A stretch of 64,000 nt of DNA from Acidimicrobiales bacterium (GCA_041394185.1 JAWKIQ010000001.1:558001-622000); one strand, 5' to 3'; shown: positions 8,557-17,501, numbered from the stretch's first letter. Notes: a model not told the origin generated them from the letters alone. A program made the numbers and translations.

Positions 8557-9351
8557 ATGGAACTGAAGGACAGGGTCACGGTCGTCACCGGTGCAGGCAG
8601 CGGCATCGGCAGGGAATCGGCGAAGGCGTTCGCCGCCGAGGGGGCGCGCCTGGTGGTGGTGGCCGACCTCGACGAGTCGAAGGCCCAGGCGGTGGCCGCC
8701 GGCATAGGCGACTCGGCCATCGGTGTGGGGCTCGACGTCGCCGACCGCGATGCGGTGTTCGGTCTTTGCCATCAGATCGAAGACCAGCATGGCCCGATCG
8801 ACGTGTTCTTCTCGAACGCGGGCTATGGGCAGCAGGGCGGCCTGGACCTGTCGGTCGGCGACTGGCAGCGCATGATGGATGTCCATTTCACGTCGCATCT
8901 ATACGTGGCTCAGGCGTTGGTACCAGGCATGGTCGCCAGGGGAGAGGGCTACCTGTTCTCGACCGCGTCGGCCGCAGGCTTGTTGACACAGATCGACTCG
9001 GGCCCTTACGCCGTTTCGAAGGCGGCAGCGGTCGCGTTCGCCGAGTGGCTGGCCATCAACTACGGCGGTCAGGGTGTTCGTGTGTCGGTGCTGTGCCCCC
9101 AGGCGGTGCGCACCAACATCATCGGCGACGACCTCACGCAGTGGGACACCGGCAAGCAGGCGGCCCTCGATGGGGTGCTCGAACCAGAGCAGGTCGCCCA
9201 GATGGTGGTCGACACCATTCGCGACGAAACGTTTCTGCTGCTGCCTCATGAGCAGGTTGCGACCTATATGCAACGCAAGGCCACCGACCCCGGTCGCTGG
9301 ATTGCGGGCATGCAGAGGTTCAAGCAGCGCCTCGACGCCCAGAACACCTGA
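8557..9351 (+). CDS. Short-chain dehydrogenase/reductase (SDR)
   Basis: A 264-residue classical SDR. The cofactor motif is 'TGAGSGIG' at residues 11-18, the structural motif 'NAG' follows at mid-length, and the active site is 'STASAAGLL' with 'YAVSK' (Ser...Tyr-x-x-x-Lys). Asp after beta-2 ('VVADLDESK') suggests NAD(H) preference. It interconverts an alcohol and ketone; with neighbouring acyl-CoA dehydrogenases a 3-hydroxyacyl or sterol-like substrate is possible, but this is inference. It is followed after 27 bases by the convergent PLP enzyme. Confidence 0.88.
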   Translation: MELKDRVTVVTGAGSGIGRESAKAFAAEGARLVVVADLDESKAQAVAAGIGDSAIGVGLDVADRDAVFGLCHQIEDQHGPIDVFFSNAGYGQQGGLDLSVGDWQRMMDVHFTSHLYVAQALVPGMVARGEGYLFSTASAAGLLTQIDSGPYAVSKAAAVAFAEWLAINYGGQGVRVSVLCPQAVRTNIIGDDLTQWDTGKQAALDGVLEPEQVAQMVVDTIRDETFLLLPHEQVATYMQRKATDPGRWIAGMQRFKQRLDAQNT

Positions 9352-9378
9352 CCCCGGGCGAGCCCCGACGGGCGAACC

Positions 9379-10245
9379 CTAGAGCTGGTTCCAGGGGCTG
9401 CCAGAAAGATACTTCCACCCTGCGTCTGGCAGCAGTGCCACGGCCGTGCCGCCGTACTTGTCGAGCACGGCTTGGGCGGCGTACACGACGGCTCCGGACG
9501 AGGTTCCGGCGAAGTGACCCTCGTGCATCATCAGCCCGTGCACCGTCTTTTCGGCCAGCTCCTTGCTGACCTCCCACCGCTCGTCGACCAGGCTCAGGTC
9601 GGCCACGGGCGGCTGGAACGGATCGAGCTGGCTGCGCATCCCACCGATGGGGTCCTCGACATAGGGCTCGACGGAATGGACCCTGGTGGTGGGCCAGGCC
9701 TTCTTGATGCCCCGGCTGTTGCCGGTGAGGGTGCCCCCGGTGCCGTAGGCGCCCAAGAGGTGATCGGCTGGAGCGTCGAGCGGCCAGTCGCGGACGATCT
9801 CGGGCGCCGTTCCGAACTCGTGAGCAGCCGGGTTGGCAGGATTGCCGTACTGATAGACCATGTGCCCCTCGCCGGCGGCGACCAGCTCCTTGGCATGGGC
9901 GATGGCGTCGTTGGGGCCACCCGGCACGATTATCAACTCGGCGCCATAGGCCCGCAGGATCTGCTTGCGCTCTTCGGTTGCCGTGCTGGGCAAGCAGATT
10001 GCGCACGGGTGACCGTACAGCAGCGCCACTCGGGCCAGACCGATGCCGGTGTTGCCCGACGTGGCTTCGATCAGCGGCTTGCGATCTGGCAGGAGACCCC
10101 GGCGCTTGGCATCGTGGAACATCGACCACGCCGGGCGGTCCTTGATGGAGCCTGTCGGGTTGTACCACTCGAGCTTCGCGAACAGCCGAGTTCCGTCGGG
10201 AGCCATGTTGCGTAGCTCGACGAGTGGAGTGTTTCCCGGCTTCAT
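9379..10245 (-). CDS. Cysteine synthase/CBS-family PLP-dependent enzyme
   Basis: A 288-residue fold-type II PLP protein. The PLP lysine lies in 'PTGSIKDRPA' (about K34), the substrate/PLP phosphate loop in 'EATSGNTGIGLA', and the second glycine loop in 'GAYGTGGTLTGNSRGIKK'. Members make cysteine or cystathionine by beta-replacement on O-acetyl- or O-phosphoserine. Which substrate is used cannot be decided, and no serine acetyltransferase or sulfur-carrier gene lies nearby. It is the downstream gene on the same strand as the isovaleryl-CoA-dehydrogenase-like gene but is separated from it by 186 bases containing a hairpin, so it probably has its own promoter. Confidence 0.85.
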   Translation of the reverse strand: MKPGNTPLVELRNMAPDGTRLFAKLEWYNPTGSIKDRPAWSMFHDAKRRGLLPDRKPLIEATSGNTGIGLARVALLYGHPCAICLPSTATEERKQILRAYGAELIIVPGGPNDAIAHAKELVAAGEGHMVYQYGNPANPAAHEFGTAPEIVRDWPLDAPADHLLGAYGTGGTLTGNSRGIKKAWPTTRVHSVEPYVEDPIGGMRSQLDPFQPPVADLSLVDERWEVSKELAEKTVHGLMMHEGHFAGTSSGAVVYAAQAVLDKYGGTAVALLPDAGWKYLSGSPWNQL

Positions 10246-10404
10246 GCGGTGCCTTCCCGATTGGGCGGTCGTGGGGATTGGCCCAGTCGTGCTTTACCCG
10301 GGCACGAACGTATCAAACCCGACTTGACCGATCATAATTCCCTGGTTTGTCGGTTTCTACCCGGTGTGGCGTACTTCACCGTGAGTTTGTCCGGTGTTCA
10401 CCCA

Positions 10405-10424
10405 CCCCACCCCAGCGGGTGGGG
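10405..10424 (-). terminator. GC-rich hairpin after acyl-CoA dehydrogenase gene
   Basis: CCCCACCC-CAGC-GGGTGGGG: 8-bp perfect stem with a 4-base loop, 7 bases past the stop of the dehydrogenase gene on its strand. There is no T-tract, as is common in actinobacteria. The rest of 10246-10431 shows no gene. Confidence 0.45.
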
Positions 10425-10431
10425 CGTGGGA

Positions 10432-11595
10432 CTATTCCGCCAGGAGTTCGCCGGCGATGATCATCTTGCGGACCTCTGTGGTGCCGGCCCCGATCTCGAG
10501 CAGCTTGGTCGCTCGGAACAGTCGGTTGACCTCAGACTCCCAGATATAGCCCGAGCCGCCGTGGATCTGCACTGCGTTGTCGAGAACCTTGTTGCACATG
10601 TCGGCGCAGTACATGACCGAAGCGGCGGTGCGGGCGTGGATCTCGCCCTTGCCGGCCTGAGTCTCGTCTACCTCTGACACCTCGGCCAGCACCTGCCAGC
10701 AGAACGTCTTCATCGTCTCGACCCACACATACATGTCGGCCAGGCGCGACTGCACCATCTGGAACGACGAGATCGGCCGACCGAACTGCTCTCTCGCCTT
10801 GGCGTATTCGATCGACAACTCGAGAGCTCGCTCGGCGATCCCCAGGTTGATCGGAGCCACCATGGCCCGTTCGTAGTCGAGACCGCTCATCACGACCTGA
10901 TGCCCCTGGTGCTCGACCCCGACGATGTTCGACGCCGGCACCACCAGGTCTCGCAGCACCAGCTCGGCGGTCGGGCTGCCTCGAAAGCCCATCTTGGTCA
11001 GCTTCTGAGCGACCTCGAAGCCGGGCGAGTCGGTTTCGACGATGAAGGCGGTTATTCCCTTCGACCCGCGGCCCTGCTGGGTCTTCGCGTACAGAAGACA
11101 GATGTCGGCCACCGGCCCGTTGGTGATGTACAGCTTCGAGCCGTTGATCACATAGGTGTCGCCGTCTCGGACCGCCGTGGTCTTCATCGACCCGAGTGCG
11201 TCGGAACCTGCACCGGGTTCGGTCAGGCCGAGACAGCCGATCAACTCACCGTTGCACAACCCAGGCAGATAGCGAGCCTTGAGCTCGTGCGACGCGTTGT
11301 TTGCGATGTTGTTGGCGCACAGGTTGTCGTGGGCCACATAGCTGAGCGCAAAGGCGTGATTCCAGCGCGAGAAGGCCTGGGCGACCAGCCCGGCCTCGAG
11401 CATGCCCATCTCTGCGCCGCCGAACTCGGCGGGAACGGTCGCTCCCAGCAGGCCGCCTTGGCCGAGCTTGGCGAACATGTCGACGGGAAACCACTCTTCG
11501 TCGTCCATCCGCGGGGCCAGCGGATACAACTCGTTGCGGGCGAAGCGATCGGCGGTTTCCAGCAGCGCCTGCTGTTCGTCGGTCAACGACCACAT
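10432..11595 (-). CDS. Isovaleryl-CoA dehydrogenase-like acyl-CoA dehydrogenase
   Basis: A 387-residue acyl-CoA dehydrogenase. 'LTEPGAGSDALGSMKT' and 'VINGSKLYITNG' are family signatures. 'SGLDYERAMVAPINLGIAE' places the catalytic Glu on helix G as in isovaleryl-CoA dehydrogenase, and the C-terminal 'EIGAGTTEVRKMIIAGELL' agrees. It would oxidise isovaleryl-CoA or another short branched acyl-CoA, as in leucine degradation; no carboxylase or HMG-CoA lyase is nearby, so the pathway is not proven. The ATG at 11595 is preceded by AGGAG at about 9 bases. The KynB-like cyclase lies 22 bases upstream on the same strand, so co-transcription with it and the P450 is likely. Confidence 0.88.
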   Translation of the reverse strand: MWSLTDEQQALLETADRFARNELYPLAPRMDDEEWFPVDMFAKLGQGGLLGATVPAEFGGAEMGMLEAGLVAQAFSRWNHAFALSYVAHDNLCANNIANNASHELKARYLPGLCNGELIGCLGLTEPGAGSDALGSMKTTAVRDGDTYVINGSKLYITNGPVADICLLYAKTQQGRGSKGITAFIVETDSPGFEVAQKLTKMGFRGSPTAELVLRDLVVPASNIVGVEHQGHQVVMSGLDYERAMVAPINLGIAERALELSIEYAKAREQFGRPISSFQMVQSRLADMYVWVETMKTFCWQVLAEVSEVDETQAGKGEIHARTAASVMYCADMCNKVLDNAVQIHGGSGYIWESEVNRLFRATKLLEIGAGTTEVRKMIIAGELLAE

Positions 11596-11617
11596 GGGTG
11601 AGAACTCCTGGGCGTGT

Positions 11618-12235
11618 CTAGTTGGAGCGAAGGATGGCACGTACTGGGCTGGCATCGAAACCAGCCAGCGGCAGGGGCAGTGCAACCAGCTCGTAGACGC
11701 CTGGCTCGACGTCGGCCAGCACCACACCCTCGAGGATCGCGATCCGGGCGCCGACGCAGATCTTGTGGGTGGGTAGGTCCTTCGACGAGAAGGCGTCGAT
11801 GCTTGGGGTGTCGATGCCCAGCAGCCGACCGCCGCGCTCGGCCAGCCAGCTGGCGGTGCTTGGGTGAAACGACGCGAAGTCGGTGTTGAAGTGGTCGGGG
11901 TCGGGATAGGTGCCGGTGGCCACCAACAGTCGGGGCACCTGCAGAGTCGACGGAAGGTGGTCTGGGGTGACCAGACCGTCGCGACCTACGTCGACCCTGA
12001 CCACCTGGCACGATCCGATGTAGGCATCGAGGGGCATCTGGTCGATGGTCTCGGCACCCTCGACGATGTGGCTCCACGCATCGGTGTGGGCGCCCAGGTG
12101 CACCGTGGCGTGAACCGTCGACAGGTCTACCGAGGAGCCGTCGGCCAGCGTGGCCAGCACCTCACGCGACAGCGACGTGTCGCCCGGCCACACACCCAAC
12201 CGGGGTGTGGCCCTGGGCGAGATGTCGATGATCAA
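11618..12235 (-). CDS. KynB-like cyclase family protein (arylformamidase-type metal hydrolase)
   Basis: A 205-residue protein with the cyclase-family metal motif 'HLGAHTDAWSH' (HxGxHxDxxxH) and an N-terminal 'IIDISP' plus 'GVWPGDTSL', very like bacterial N-formylkynurenine formamidase KynB. The only start giving this N-terminus is a TTG whose bases overlap the stop of the upstream P450 gene, so expression is probably coupled to the P450. Known family members cleave formamides or hydrolyse isatin or cyclic amides. There is no tryptophan dioxygenase or kynureninase in the window, so I do not assign tryptophan catabolism. Confidence 0.8.
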   Translation of the reverse strand: MIIDISPRATPRLGVWPGDTSLSREVLATLADGSSVDLSTVHATVHLGAHTDAWSHIVEGAETIDQMPLDAYIGSCQVVRVDVGRDGLVTPDHLPSTLQVPRLLVATGTYPDPDHFNTDFASFHPSTASWLAERGGRLLGIDTPSIDAFSSKDLPTHKICVGARIAILEGVVLADVEPGVYELVALPLPLAGFDASPVRAILRSN

Positions 12236-13452
12236 TCGAGAGCAGGACGGGGGTCGAAGGCAACCGGCAGGTTGCGCGGGCCCCTGACCTGACCGCCCGC
12301 CCAGGTGACCGCATCGGGGTCTTCGAGGGTGAACTCGGGGATCATCTTGATGAATTCCTCGATGGCCACCTGGATCTCGAGGCGGGCCAGGTTCGATCCG
12401 AGGCACCGGTGCTTGCCCGCACCGAACGCGATGTGACGGTTGACCGGGCGGTCGATGATGACCTTCTCGGGGTCTTCGAACATCTCTGGGTCGCGGTTGG
12501 CGGCCGGGAATGTCAACAGCACCCGATCGCCCTCCTTGACCTCGTGGTCGCCGATCGTGGTGTCGTAGTTGGCGATGCGAGCCATGGTCACCGCCGAATA
12601 GGCCCGCAAGAACTCCTCGACGGCCAGCGGGATTAGCTCGGGGTCGTCGACCAGTCGCTTGAGGTCTTCGGGGTTGTGAGCCAGGTGCCATATCGCCGAA
12701 CCGATGGTGGACCACGTGGTGTCGATGCCGGCCACCAGCATCAGGCCCAGGTTGCCTCGAATGACCGGCATGGGAATGGGTTCGCCATCGATCTCGCCAT
12801 GAACCAGGTACGAGATCAGGTCGTCCTTGGGGTTGTCCTTGCGGTCGGCGATCTGCTCGACGAAGAAGTCCTGGATGATGACGCGGTACTTCTCGCGGAT
12901 CTCGGGGTTGGTCAAGCCGATCTCGAGCGAGCCCTGAACCCATTCGGTGAAGTCGTCGGAGCGATCGGGGTCGATGCCCAGGATCTCGGCGATGACCCGC
13001 GGCGGTATCTGCCTGGCGTATTGCTCGGCGGCGTCGCACCTGCCGTCCTCGATGAAGCTGCGAAGCAGCTGTCGACACAGCTCGCGGGTGGGCTCGCGGA
13101 AACGCTCGACGGCCTTGGGTGCGAAGAACGGCAGCAGGGCCCGACGCTCTGGGTGATGGTCGGGGTCGTCGCTGGCGATGATCGACCGGATGCGGTTGCC
13201 GTCGTCGTCGTAGCTTTGAGGTGTGGGTGCCACCGACACCGAGTACGACGAGAAGGCGTCGGCGTCGTGGGCGACGGCGTTGACCGTCTCGTAGGTCACC
13301 GGCATGTGACTGCCGCCCCAGCGCTGGGTGTGCGCCACCGGGCATCCGCCCTGGCGCAGGTCCTGCCATGTCGGATAAGGATCCTTGACGAACTCGTCGT
13401 CGAAGATGTCGTAGTCGTCTGCCCAGTTGGAAACCGGCTCTGTAGCGGTCAT
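12232..13452 (-). CDS. Cytochrome P450
   Basis: A 406-residue soluble class I P450. I-helix 'LVAGIDTTWSTIG' has the acid-alcohol pair, K-helix ExxR is in 'EEFLRAYS', and the haem loop is 'AFGAGKHRCLGSNLARLEI' with the cysteine thiolate ligand. It needs a ferredoxin and reductase, not found nearby. It is the first gene of a likely operon P450, KynB-like hydrolase, acyl-CoA dehydrogenase. The 95-base gap to the divergent PhnM-like gene must hold both promoters; no clear box could be assigned there. The substrate is unknown. Confidence 0.92.
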   Translation of the reverse strand: MTATEPVSNWADDYDIFDDEFVKDPYPTWQDLRQGGCPVAHTQRWGGSHMPVTYETVNAVAHDADAFSSYSVSVAPTPQSYDDDGNRIRSIIASDDPDHHPERRALLPFFAPKAVERFREPTRELCRQLLRSFIEDGRCDAAEQYARQIPPRVIAEILGIDPDRSDDFTEWVQGSLEIGLTNPEIREKYRVIIQDFFVEQIADRKDNPKDDLISYLVHGEIDGEPIPMPVIRGNLGLMLVAGIDTTWSTIGSAIWHLAHNPEDLKRLVDDPELIPLAVEEFLRAYSAVTMARIANYDTTIGDHEVKEGDRVLLTFPAANRDPEMFEDPEKVIIDRPVNRHIAFGAGKHRCLGSNLARLEIQVAIEEFIKMIPEFTLEDPDAVTWAGGQVRGPRNLPVAFDPRPALD

Positions 13453-13547
13453 CGAAGCCCCCTGTGTTTTCCCCTCAGCTACAGATGATCGCGCAACCGT
13501 GGCCCCAAGCGTGAATGTTCGAGGCAGGGCGGCCTAAGGTCGGCGCC

Positions 13548-14687
13548 ATGACCGATCTGGCCATCCGAAATGGTCTCGTCCTGATTCCCTCCCAGGGCGA
13601 GCCACAACGAGGCGAGGTCGTCATCGAGAGCGGTGTAGTCCGTGCAACCGGCTCATCGCTTGCGACGCGAGCCGTGGACGAGATCGACGCTTCTGGGGCA
13701 CTGGTCCTGCCCGGGATCGTCGACGTCCACGGCGACGCGTTCGAGCGTTCGATCATGCCTCGCGGCGGCGTCAACATCGACGTGGCCGACGCGCTGGACG
13801 ACAACGACGCCCAGTTGCTCGCTGCCGGAATCACCACCGCGTTCATCTCTGTCACCGACAGCTGGGAACCTGGCCTTCGCAGCCGCGACGTGCTGCGGTC
13901 GATCATCAAGGCGCCGCCCGGACGGGGCCCCGAGCGCCGAATCCACGTTCGCCACGAACGCTGCAACACAGACGATTTCACCGAGTTGACCGACTGGATT
14001 CGCGGCGGCGAGATCCACATGCTTTCGTTCAACGACCACACCCCCGGAGCCATCGCTCACACCGACTGGGTAGACCCGGCGCGTGCCGCCAGGGCCGGAG
14101 TCTCCACCGACGAGTTCGTCGAGTTGATGCACCAGGCGGTCGAACGCCGTGCGCATGGCCTCGAGCAGGAGCTCGTCTTGGCCAGTGTTTGCCGCGAGGC
14201 CGCCTGCCCGGCAGGGTCGCACGATTCGGGTTCCGATGCCGACTTCGACAGAGACATCGCGTTGCAGGTGTCGTTTGCCGAGTTCCCTCTGAACATGGAC
14301 CTCGCCAAGCGCTACATCGATGCGGGCATTCACGTCTTGGCCGGCGCACCGAATCTGGTGCGCGGCACGTCGCATCTCGGCGGAGTGTCGGCCCGCGAAG
14401 CAATCTCATGTGGCGCCGCCGACATGTTGTGCAGCGACTATCACTATCCCTCTGTTCTGCGCGCCCCGTTCGTGTTGGCGCGCCTGGGCCTTTGCACGTT
14501 CGAGCAGGCGTGGAGCTTCGTCAGCGAAGCGCCGGCCGCAGTGGCCGGGCTGGTCGACCGTGGCCGCATCGAGGAGGGGGCCGCCGCAGACGTGATCGTC
14601 GTGGAACCCCCGGCCGACGGCGCGGGAGCCAGGGTGCGGGCCGTGGTTGTGGGCGGCGAGGTCGTGTACCGGGTGGCTGCACGATGA
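13548..14687 (+). CDS. phnM: PhnM-like alpha-D-ribose 1-methylphosphonate 5-triphosphate diphosphatase
   Basis: A 379-residue amidohydrolase-fold protein strongly resembling PhnM: 'LPGIVDVHGDAFERSIMPR' after the N-terminal strand, 'LAAGITTAFISVTDSWEPG', and 'VLAGAPNLVRGTSHLGGVSA' followed by 'MLCSDYHYPSVL'. PhnM removes pyrophosphate from ribose 1-methylphosphonate 5-triphosphate in the C-P lyase pathway. No phnGHIJKL genes are in the window, so this is an orphan copy or acts on another substrate. The ATG at 13548 gives the family N-terminus 'MTDLAIRNG'. Its stop overlaps the start of a 2H phosphoesterase gene (ATGA), supporting a phosphate-ester role. Confidence 0.8.
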   Translation: MTDLAIRNGLVLIPSQGEPQRGEVVIESGVVRATGSSLATRAVDEIDASGALVLPGIVDVHGDAFERSIMPRGGVNIDVADALDDNDAQLLAAGITTAFISVTDSWEPGLRSRDVLRSIIKAPPGRGPERRIHVRHERCNTDDFTELTDWIRGGEIHMLSFNDHTPGAIAHTDWVDPARAARAGVSTDEFVELMHQAVERRAHGLEQELVLASVCREAACPAGSHDSGSDADFDRDIALQVSFAEFPLNMDLAKRYIDAGIHVLAGAPNLVRGTSHLGGVSAREAISCGAADMLCSDYHYPSVLRAPFVLARLGLCTFEQAWSFVSEAPAAVAGLVDRGRIEEGAAADVIVVEPPADGAGARVRAVVVGGEVVYRVAAR

Positions 14688-15256
14688 GCGCCCCCAGCGG
14701 GCTTCGCGAGCTGATCCTGTACGCAACGCCCACGGGTGATCTGCAGCGCCAGTGCGACGCGTACTTCGAGCACCTGAACCTGCGCGGGTGGCACACGACC
14801 GCTCAGACCTATCCGCCCCACATAACCCTCACAGGCTTCTTCTGGCGTTCTCCGCACACCCATGCACAGGTCGTGCGCTCTGTAGGCGAGGTCGTCGAAG
14901 AGTTCGGACCCATCGAGCCCGACGCGGTCCGCATCGAGCGCATCGGCCATCACGACGCCTGGGTGGGCCTGGAGATATCGTCGCAAGCGCTGGCCGACCT
15001 GACACACCGTGTGGTCGGCGCCGACATCTACGACCCCGACGAAGACGCGATGCGACCAAAAGACTGGCTGCACCTGTCGCTCGCTTACGGCGATCTGGCC
15101 GGGGGCGCGACGCTGACCGATCTGGCCAACCTGGCCAAGGTGCTGATCGACCCCAACGCGTCGGCCGGCTGGGAGGTTGGCCTATGGGAACGGTTGCCGA
15201 ACGGTCAAGCCGTGCACGGAGCCAACTGGCAACGAATTGAGATGGCTCCCCGCTAG
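14684..15256 (+). CDS. 2H phosphoesterase / 2'-5' RNA ligase family protein
   Basis: A 190-residue protein with the paired histidine motifs of 2H phosphoesterases: 'PPHITLTGFF' (HxT) and, about 90 residues later, 'WLHLSLAYG' (HxS). These enzymes open 2',3'- or 1,2-cyclic phosphates. It is coupled by ATGA to the PhnM-like gene. In the C-P lyase pathway a cyclic phosphodiesterase (PhnP in E. coli, another fold) opens the cyclic ribose phosphate, and other 2H-fold proteins are linked to phosphonate loci, so a functional partnership is attractive but unproven. The 94 bases after it contain no recognisable element. Confidence 0.78.
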   Translation: MSAPSGLRELILYATPTGDLQRQCDAYFEHLNLRGWHTTAQTYPPHITLTGFFWRSPHTHAQVVRSVGEVVEEFGPIEPDAVRIERIGHHDAWVGLEISSQALADLTHRVVGADIYDPDEDAMRPKDWLHLSLAYGDLAGGATLTDLANLAKVLIDPNASAGWEVGLWERLPNGQAVHGANWQRIEMAPR

Positions 15257-15350
15257 ACCACCGGCCATCGATCATCGGCCATCGAGCTGGGCAGCTTGCG
15301 CTGGCAGCTCATGAGGCCTGCCGCACCCCGGCGAAGCTAACTTGTCGGGC

Positions 15351-16259
15351 ATGCCTCTAGATCCACAGGTTCAGCCCATCGTCGATGCCGTCAACGCCGC
15401 TTCGGCCGAGGCTCCACCCATCTGGGAACAAACCGTCGAACAGCGCCGCGAGGCCTATCTGGCGCTGTCGTCGCTGCCCGGTCCTGGCCCCGACCTGGAC
15501 CGCGTCGAGGACACCACCATCGCAGGGGTGCCGGTGCGCATATATGCCAACGACGGTGCGCAGGGTGTGTTCATGTTCATCCACGGCGGTGGCTACGTCA
15601 TCGGTGATCTCGACAGTCACGATCAGCCGTGCCGTCAGATCGCGCTCGAGTCGGGGGCCACGGTGGTGGCGGTTCACTACCGGCTGGCGCCCGAACACCC
15701 TTTCCCTGCAGGCATCGAAGACTCGTGGGCGGTTCTTCAGTGGCTCGACCAGAACCGGTCGCAGTTCGGCGGCGACGACACGCGAATAGTGGTCGGCGGC
15801 GACTCGGCTGGCGGCAACTTCTCGGCGGTGATGGCCCTGATGGCTCGCGACGCGGGGGTCGACCTGGCCGCTCAGCTGCTGGTCTATCCGGCTGTCGACC
15901 AGGACGATCGGTCGCCCAGCATGACCGAGAACGGCGCGGGTTATGTCCTCACCGCCGAGACCATGGACTGGTTCGGGGCCCAGTATCAGGCCGATCCGGC
16001 AGATTGGCGGGCCTCGCCCGCACGGGCAACGTCGCACGAGGGGGTTGCACCCGCGCTGATCATCACAGCCGAGTTCGACCCGCTCCGCGACCAGGGCGCG
16101 GCCTATGCCCGCCAGCTCGAGGCGGCCGGCGTATCCGTGACCCACACCAACTACGAGGGCCAGGTTCACGTGTTCTTCCAGCTGGGACCCATCGTCGCCG
16201 CGGGCGCCAGTGCCGTGTCGCAGGTGGCCGACTTCGCCCGCACAGCCCTGCAGGCCTGA
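15351..16259 (+). CDS. Alpha/beta hydrolase, hormone-sensitive-lipase (HSL) family esterase
   Basis: A 302-residue esterase. The oxyanion motif is 'FIHGGGYVIGD' (HGGG), the nucleophile elbow 'VGGDSAGGNFSA' (GDSAGG), the acid is in 'TAEFDPLRDQG' and the catalytic His in 'EGQVHVFF'. Such enzymes hydrolyse short acyl esters or lactones in the cytoplasm. The ATG at 15351 gives the usual length. It ends 7 bases before a strong inverted repeat that terminates it and the convergent serine hydrolase. Confidence 0.9.
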   Translation: MPLDPQVQPIVDAVNAASAEAPPIWEQTVEQRREAYLALSSLPGPGPDLDRVEDTTIAGVPVRIYANDGAQGVFMFIHGGGYVIGDLDSHDQPCRQIALESGATVVAVHYRLAPEHPFPAGIEDSWAVLQWLDQNRSQFGGDDTRIVVGGDSAGGNFSAVMALMARDAGVDLAAQLLVYPAVDQDDRSPSMTENGAGYVLTAETMDWFGAQYQADPADWRASPARATSHEGVAPALIITAEFDPLRDQGAAYARQLEAAGVSVTHTNYEGQVHVFFQLGPIVAAGASAVSQVADFARTALQA

Positions 16260-16266
16260 CCCGTGC

Positions 16267-16293
16267 GTTACCCCGCAACGGTTGCGGGGTAAC
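16267..16293. terminator. Bidirectional terminator hairpin
   Basis: GTTACCCCGCAAC-G-GTTGCGGGGTAAC: a perfect 13-bp inverted repeat between the stops of two convergent genes (esterase and broken serine hydrolase). In RNA the loop would be about 7 bases. It is symmetrical, so it can serve both directions. Confidence 0.75.
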
Positions 16294-16297
16294 GGGT

Positions 16298-17450
16298 TCA
16301 GCCGGTGATGCGGCGCAGTTCGGCCACCAGGCCGGCGCTGGTTTCGTTGCCGACCATTCCCTGCATCCGGTTCATCACGTAGGCCAAGGTCACCCGGTTG
16401 TCGAGGTCGTTGACCACAACAGACCCGCCCCAGCCGCACCACCAGCAGACCCGACCCGAGGTGATTCCCAGGGGGTCGTTCTCGTATGCCAGCGTAACCG
16501 AGGCCGAACCTGACGGGCATCGCCAGAGCCAGATCGGTGCCCTCGGCCTGCACCTCGAACAGCTGGTCGATGGTGTCGGCCGACAGCAGCTCGACGCCGC
16601 GGGCGGTGCCACCGTTCGAAACCACCGACTGCACGGCCGCAACCGAGCGTGCGTTGCCGTGTCCGTTGGCGGCGCCGATCGTGGCCGCGCGCCACTCGGG
16701 CTTCCAGGAATGGCGGGCGTCGACCATGGGGCCGGTGAATGTCTTGACCGCGACCTCGTGGGGCACTTCCTGGGGCGTGGGCGCCGGTGGCGGGATCACC
16801 GGCGCGATGCGATCGTGGTTCTCGGGTGGCGAGCCGATGGTGAAGTCGGCGCCGAGGGGACCTGCGATCTCCTCGGCGAAGAACTGCTTGAGGCCGCGGC
16901 CGTCGACGCGCCTGATTACCTCACCCACCAAGTGGCCCTGGTTGAGGGCGTGATAGCCCGACGCCGTGCCAGGCACCCACCACGGCGCCTGGACCTCGAG
17001 ACGCCTGACGGCCTCGTCGTCGTCCATGATGTCGGCGGCTTCGACCGGTCGCTCCCATCCGGACACTCCAGACGTATGGCCCAGCAGGTGCCTGACCTCG
17101 ATCGACTCCTTGCCGTTCTGCGCGAACTCTGGCCAGTAGGTCGAAACCTTCTCGTGCGGGTCGAGCCCACCCATCTCCATCAACCGCAGGGCGCTCAGCG
17201 CGGTCATCGTCTTGGTGGTGGACCACACGTTGGTGATGGTGTCGGCCTGCCACGGCTGGGTCCGTTCGGGGTCGGCCCAGCCTCCCCACACGTCGGTGAC
17301 GATCTCGCCATCCACCGCCACGGCCAGCGAGGCGCCGACGTCGTATCCGGTCTCGAGCTGGCGCGACAGAAGGTCGACCAGCGGCTGGAAACGCGAGTCG
17401 GTCGTGCCCTTCAGCTCGGTTGCTTCGCCGGACATCGAATTGTCGGTCAT
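16298..17450 (-). pseudogene. Serine hydrolase, class C beta-lactamase family, interrupted by one frameshift
   Basis: The main frame carries a penicillin-binding-fold esterase: 'NVWSTTKTMTALSALRLME' holds the SxxK nucleophile/lysine pair, 'SGYHALNQGHLVGEV' the YxN tyrosine, and 'LLGHTSGVSGW' is typical. Near 16490 the frame is lost after 'MPVRFGLGY'; the conserved C-terminus ('LAYENDPLGITSG' to 'ELRRITG') continues in the next frame. One extra base or two missing explains it. Joined length is about 383 residues, normal for the family. As written, translation would run far past the natural end. A sequencing error is as likely as true inactivation. Confidence 0.75.
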
Positions 17451-17501
17451 GGTTGTCCCCCTGCTAGTCGACGGGTCAACGATATGCGAGGCTCTCGGGC
17501 T

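Noticed and set aside
16398..17501. N-terminal extension of the enoyl-CoA hydratase frame over the serine hydrolase gene
   Set aside because: The extension is antisense to a conserved gene; the crotonase domain begins at the ATG at 17502.
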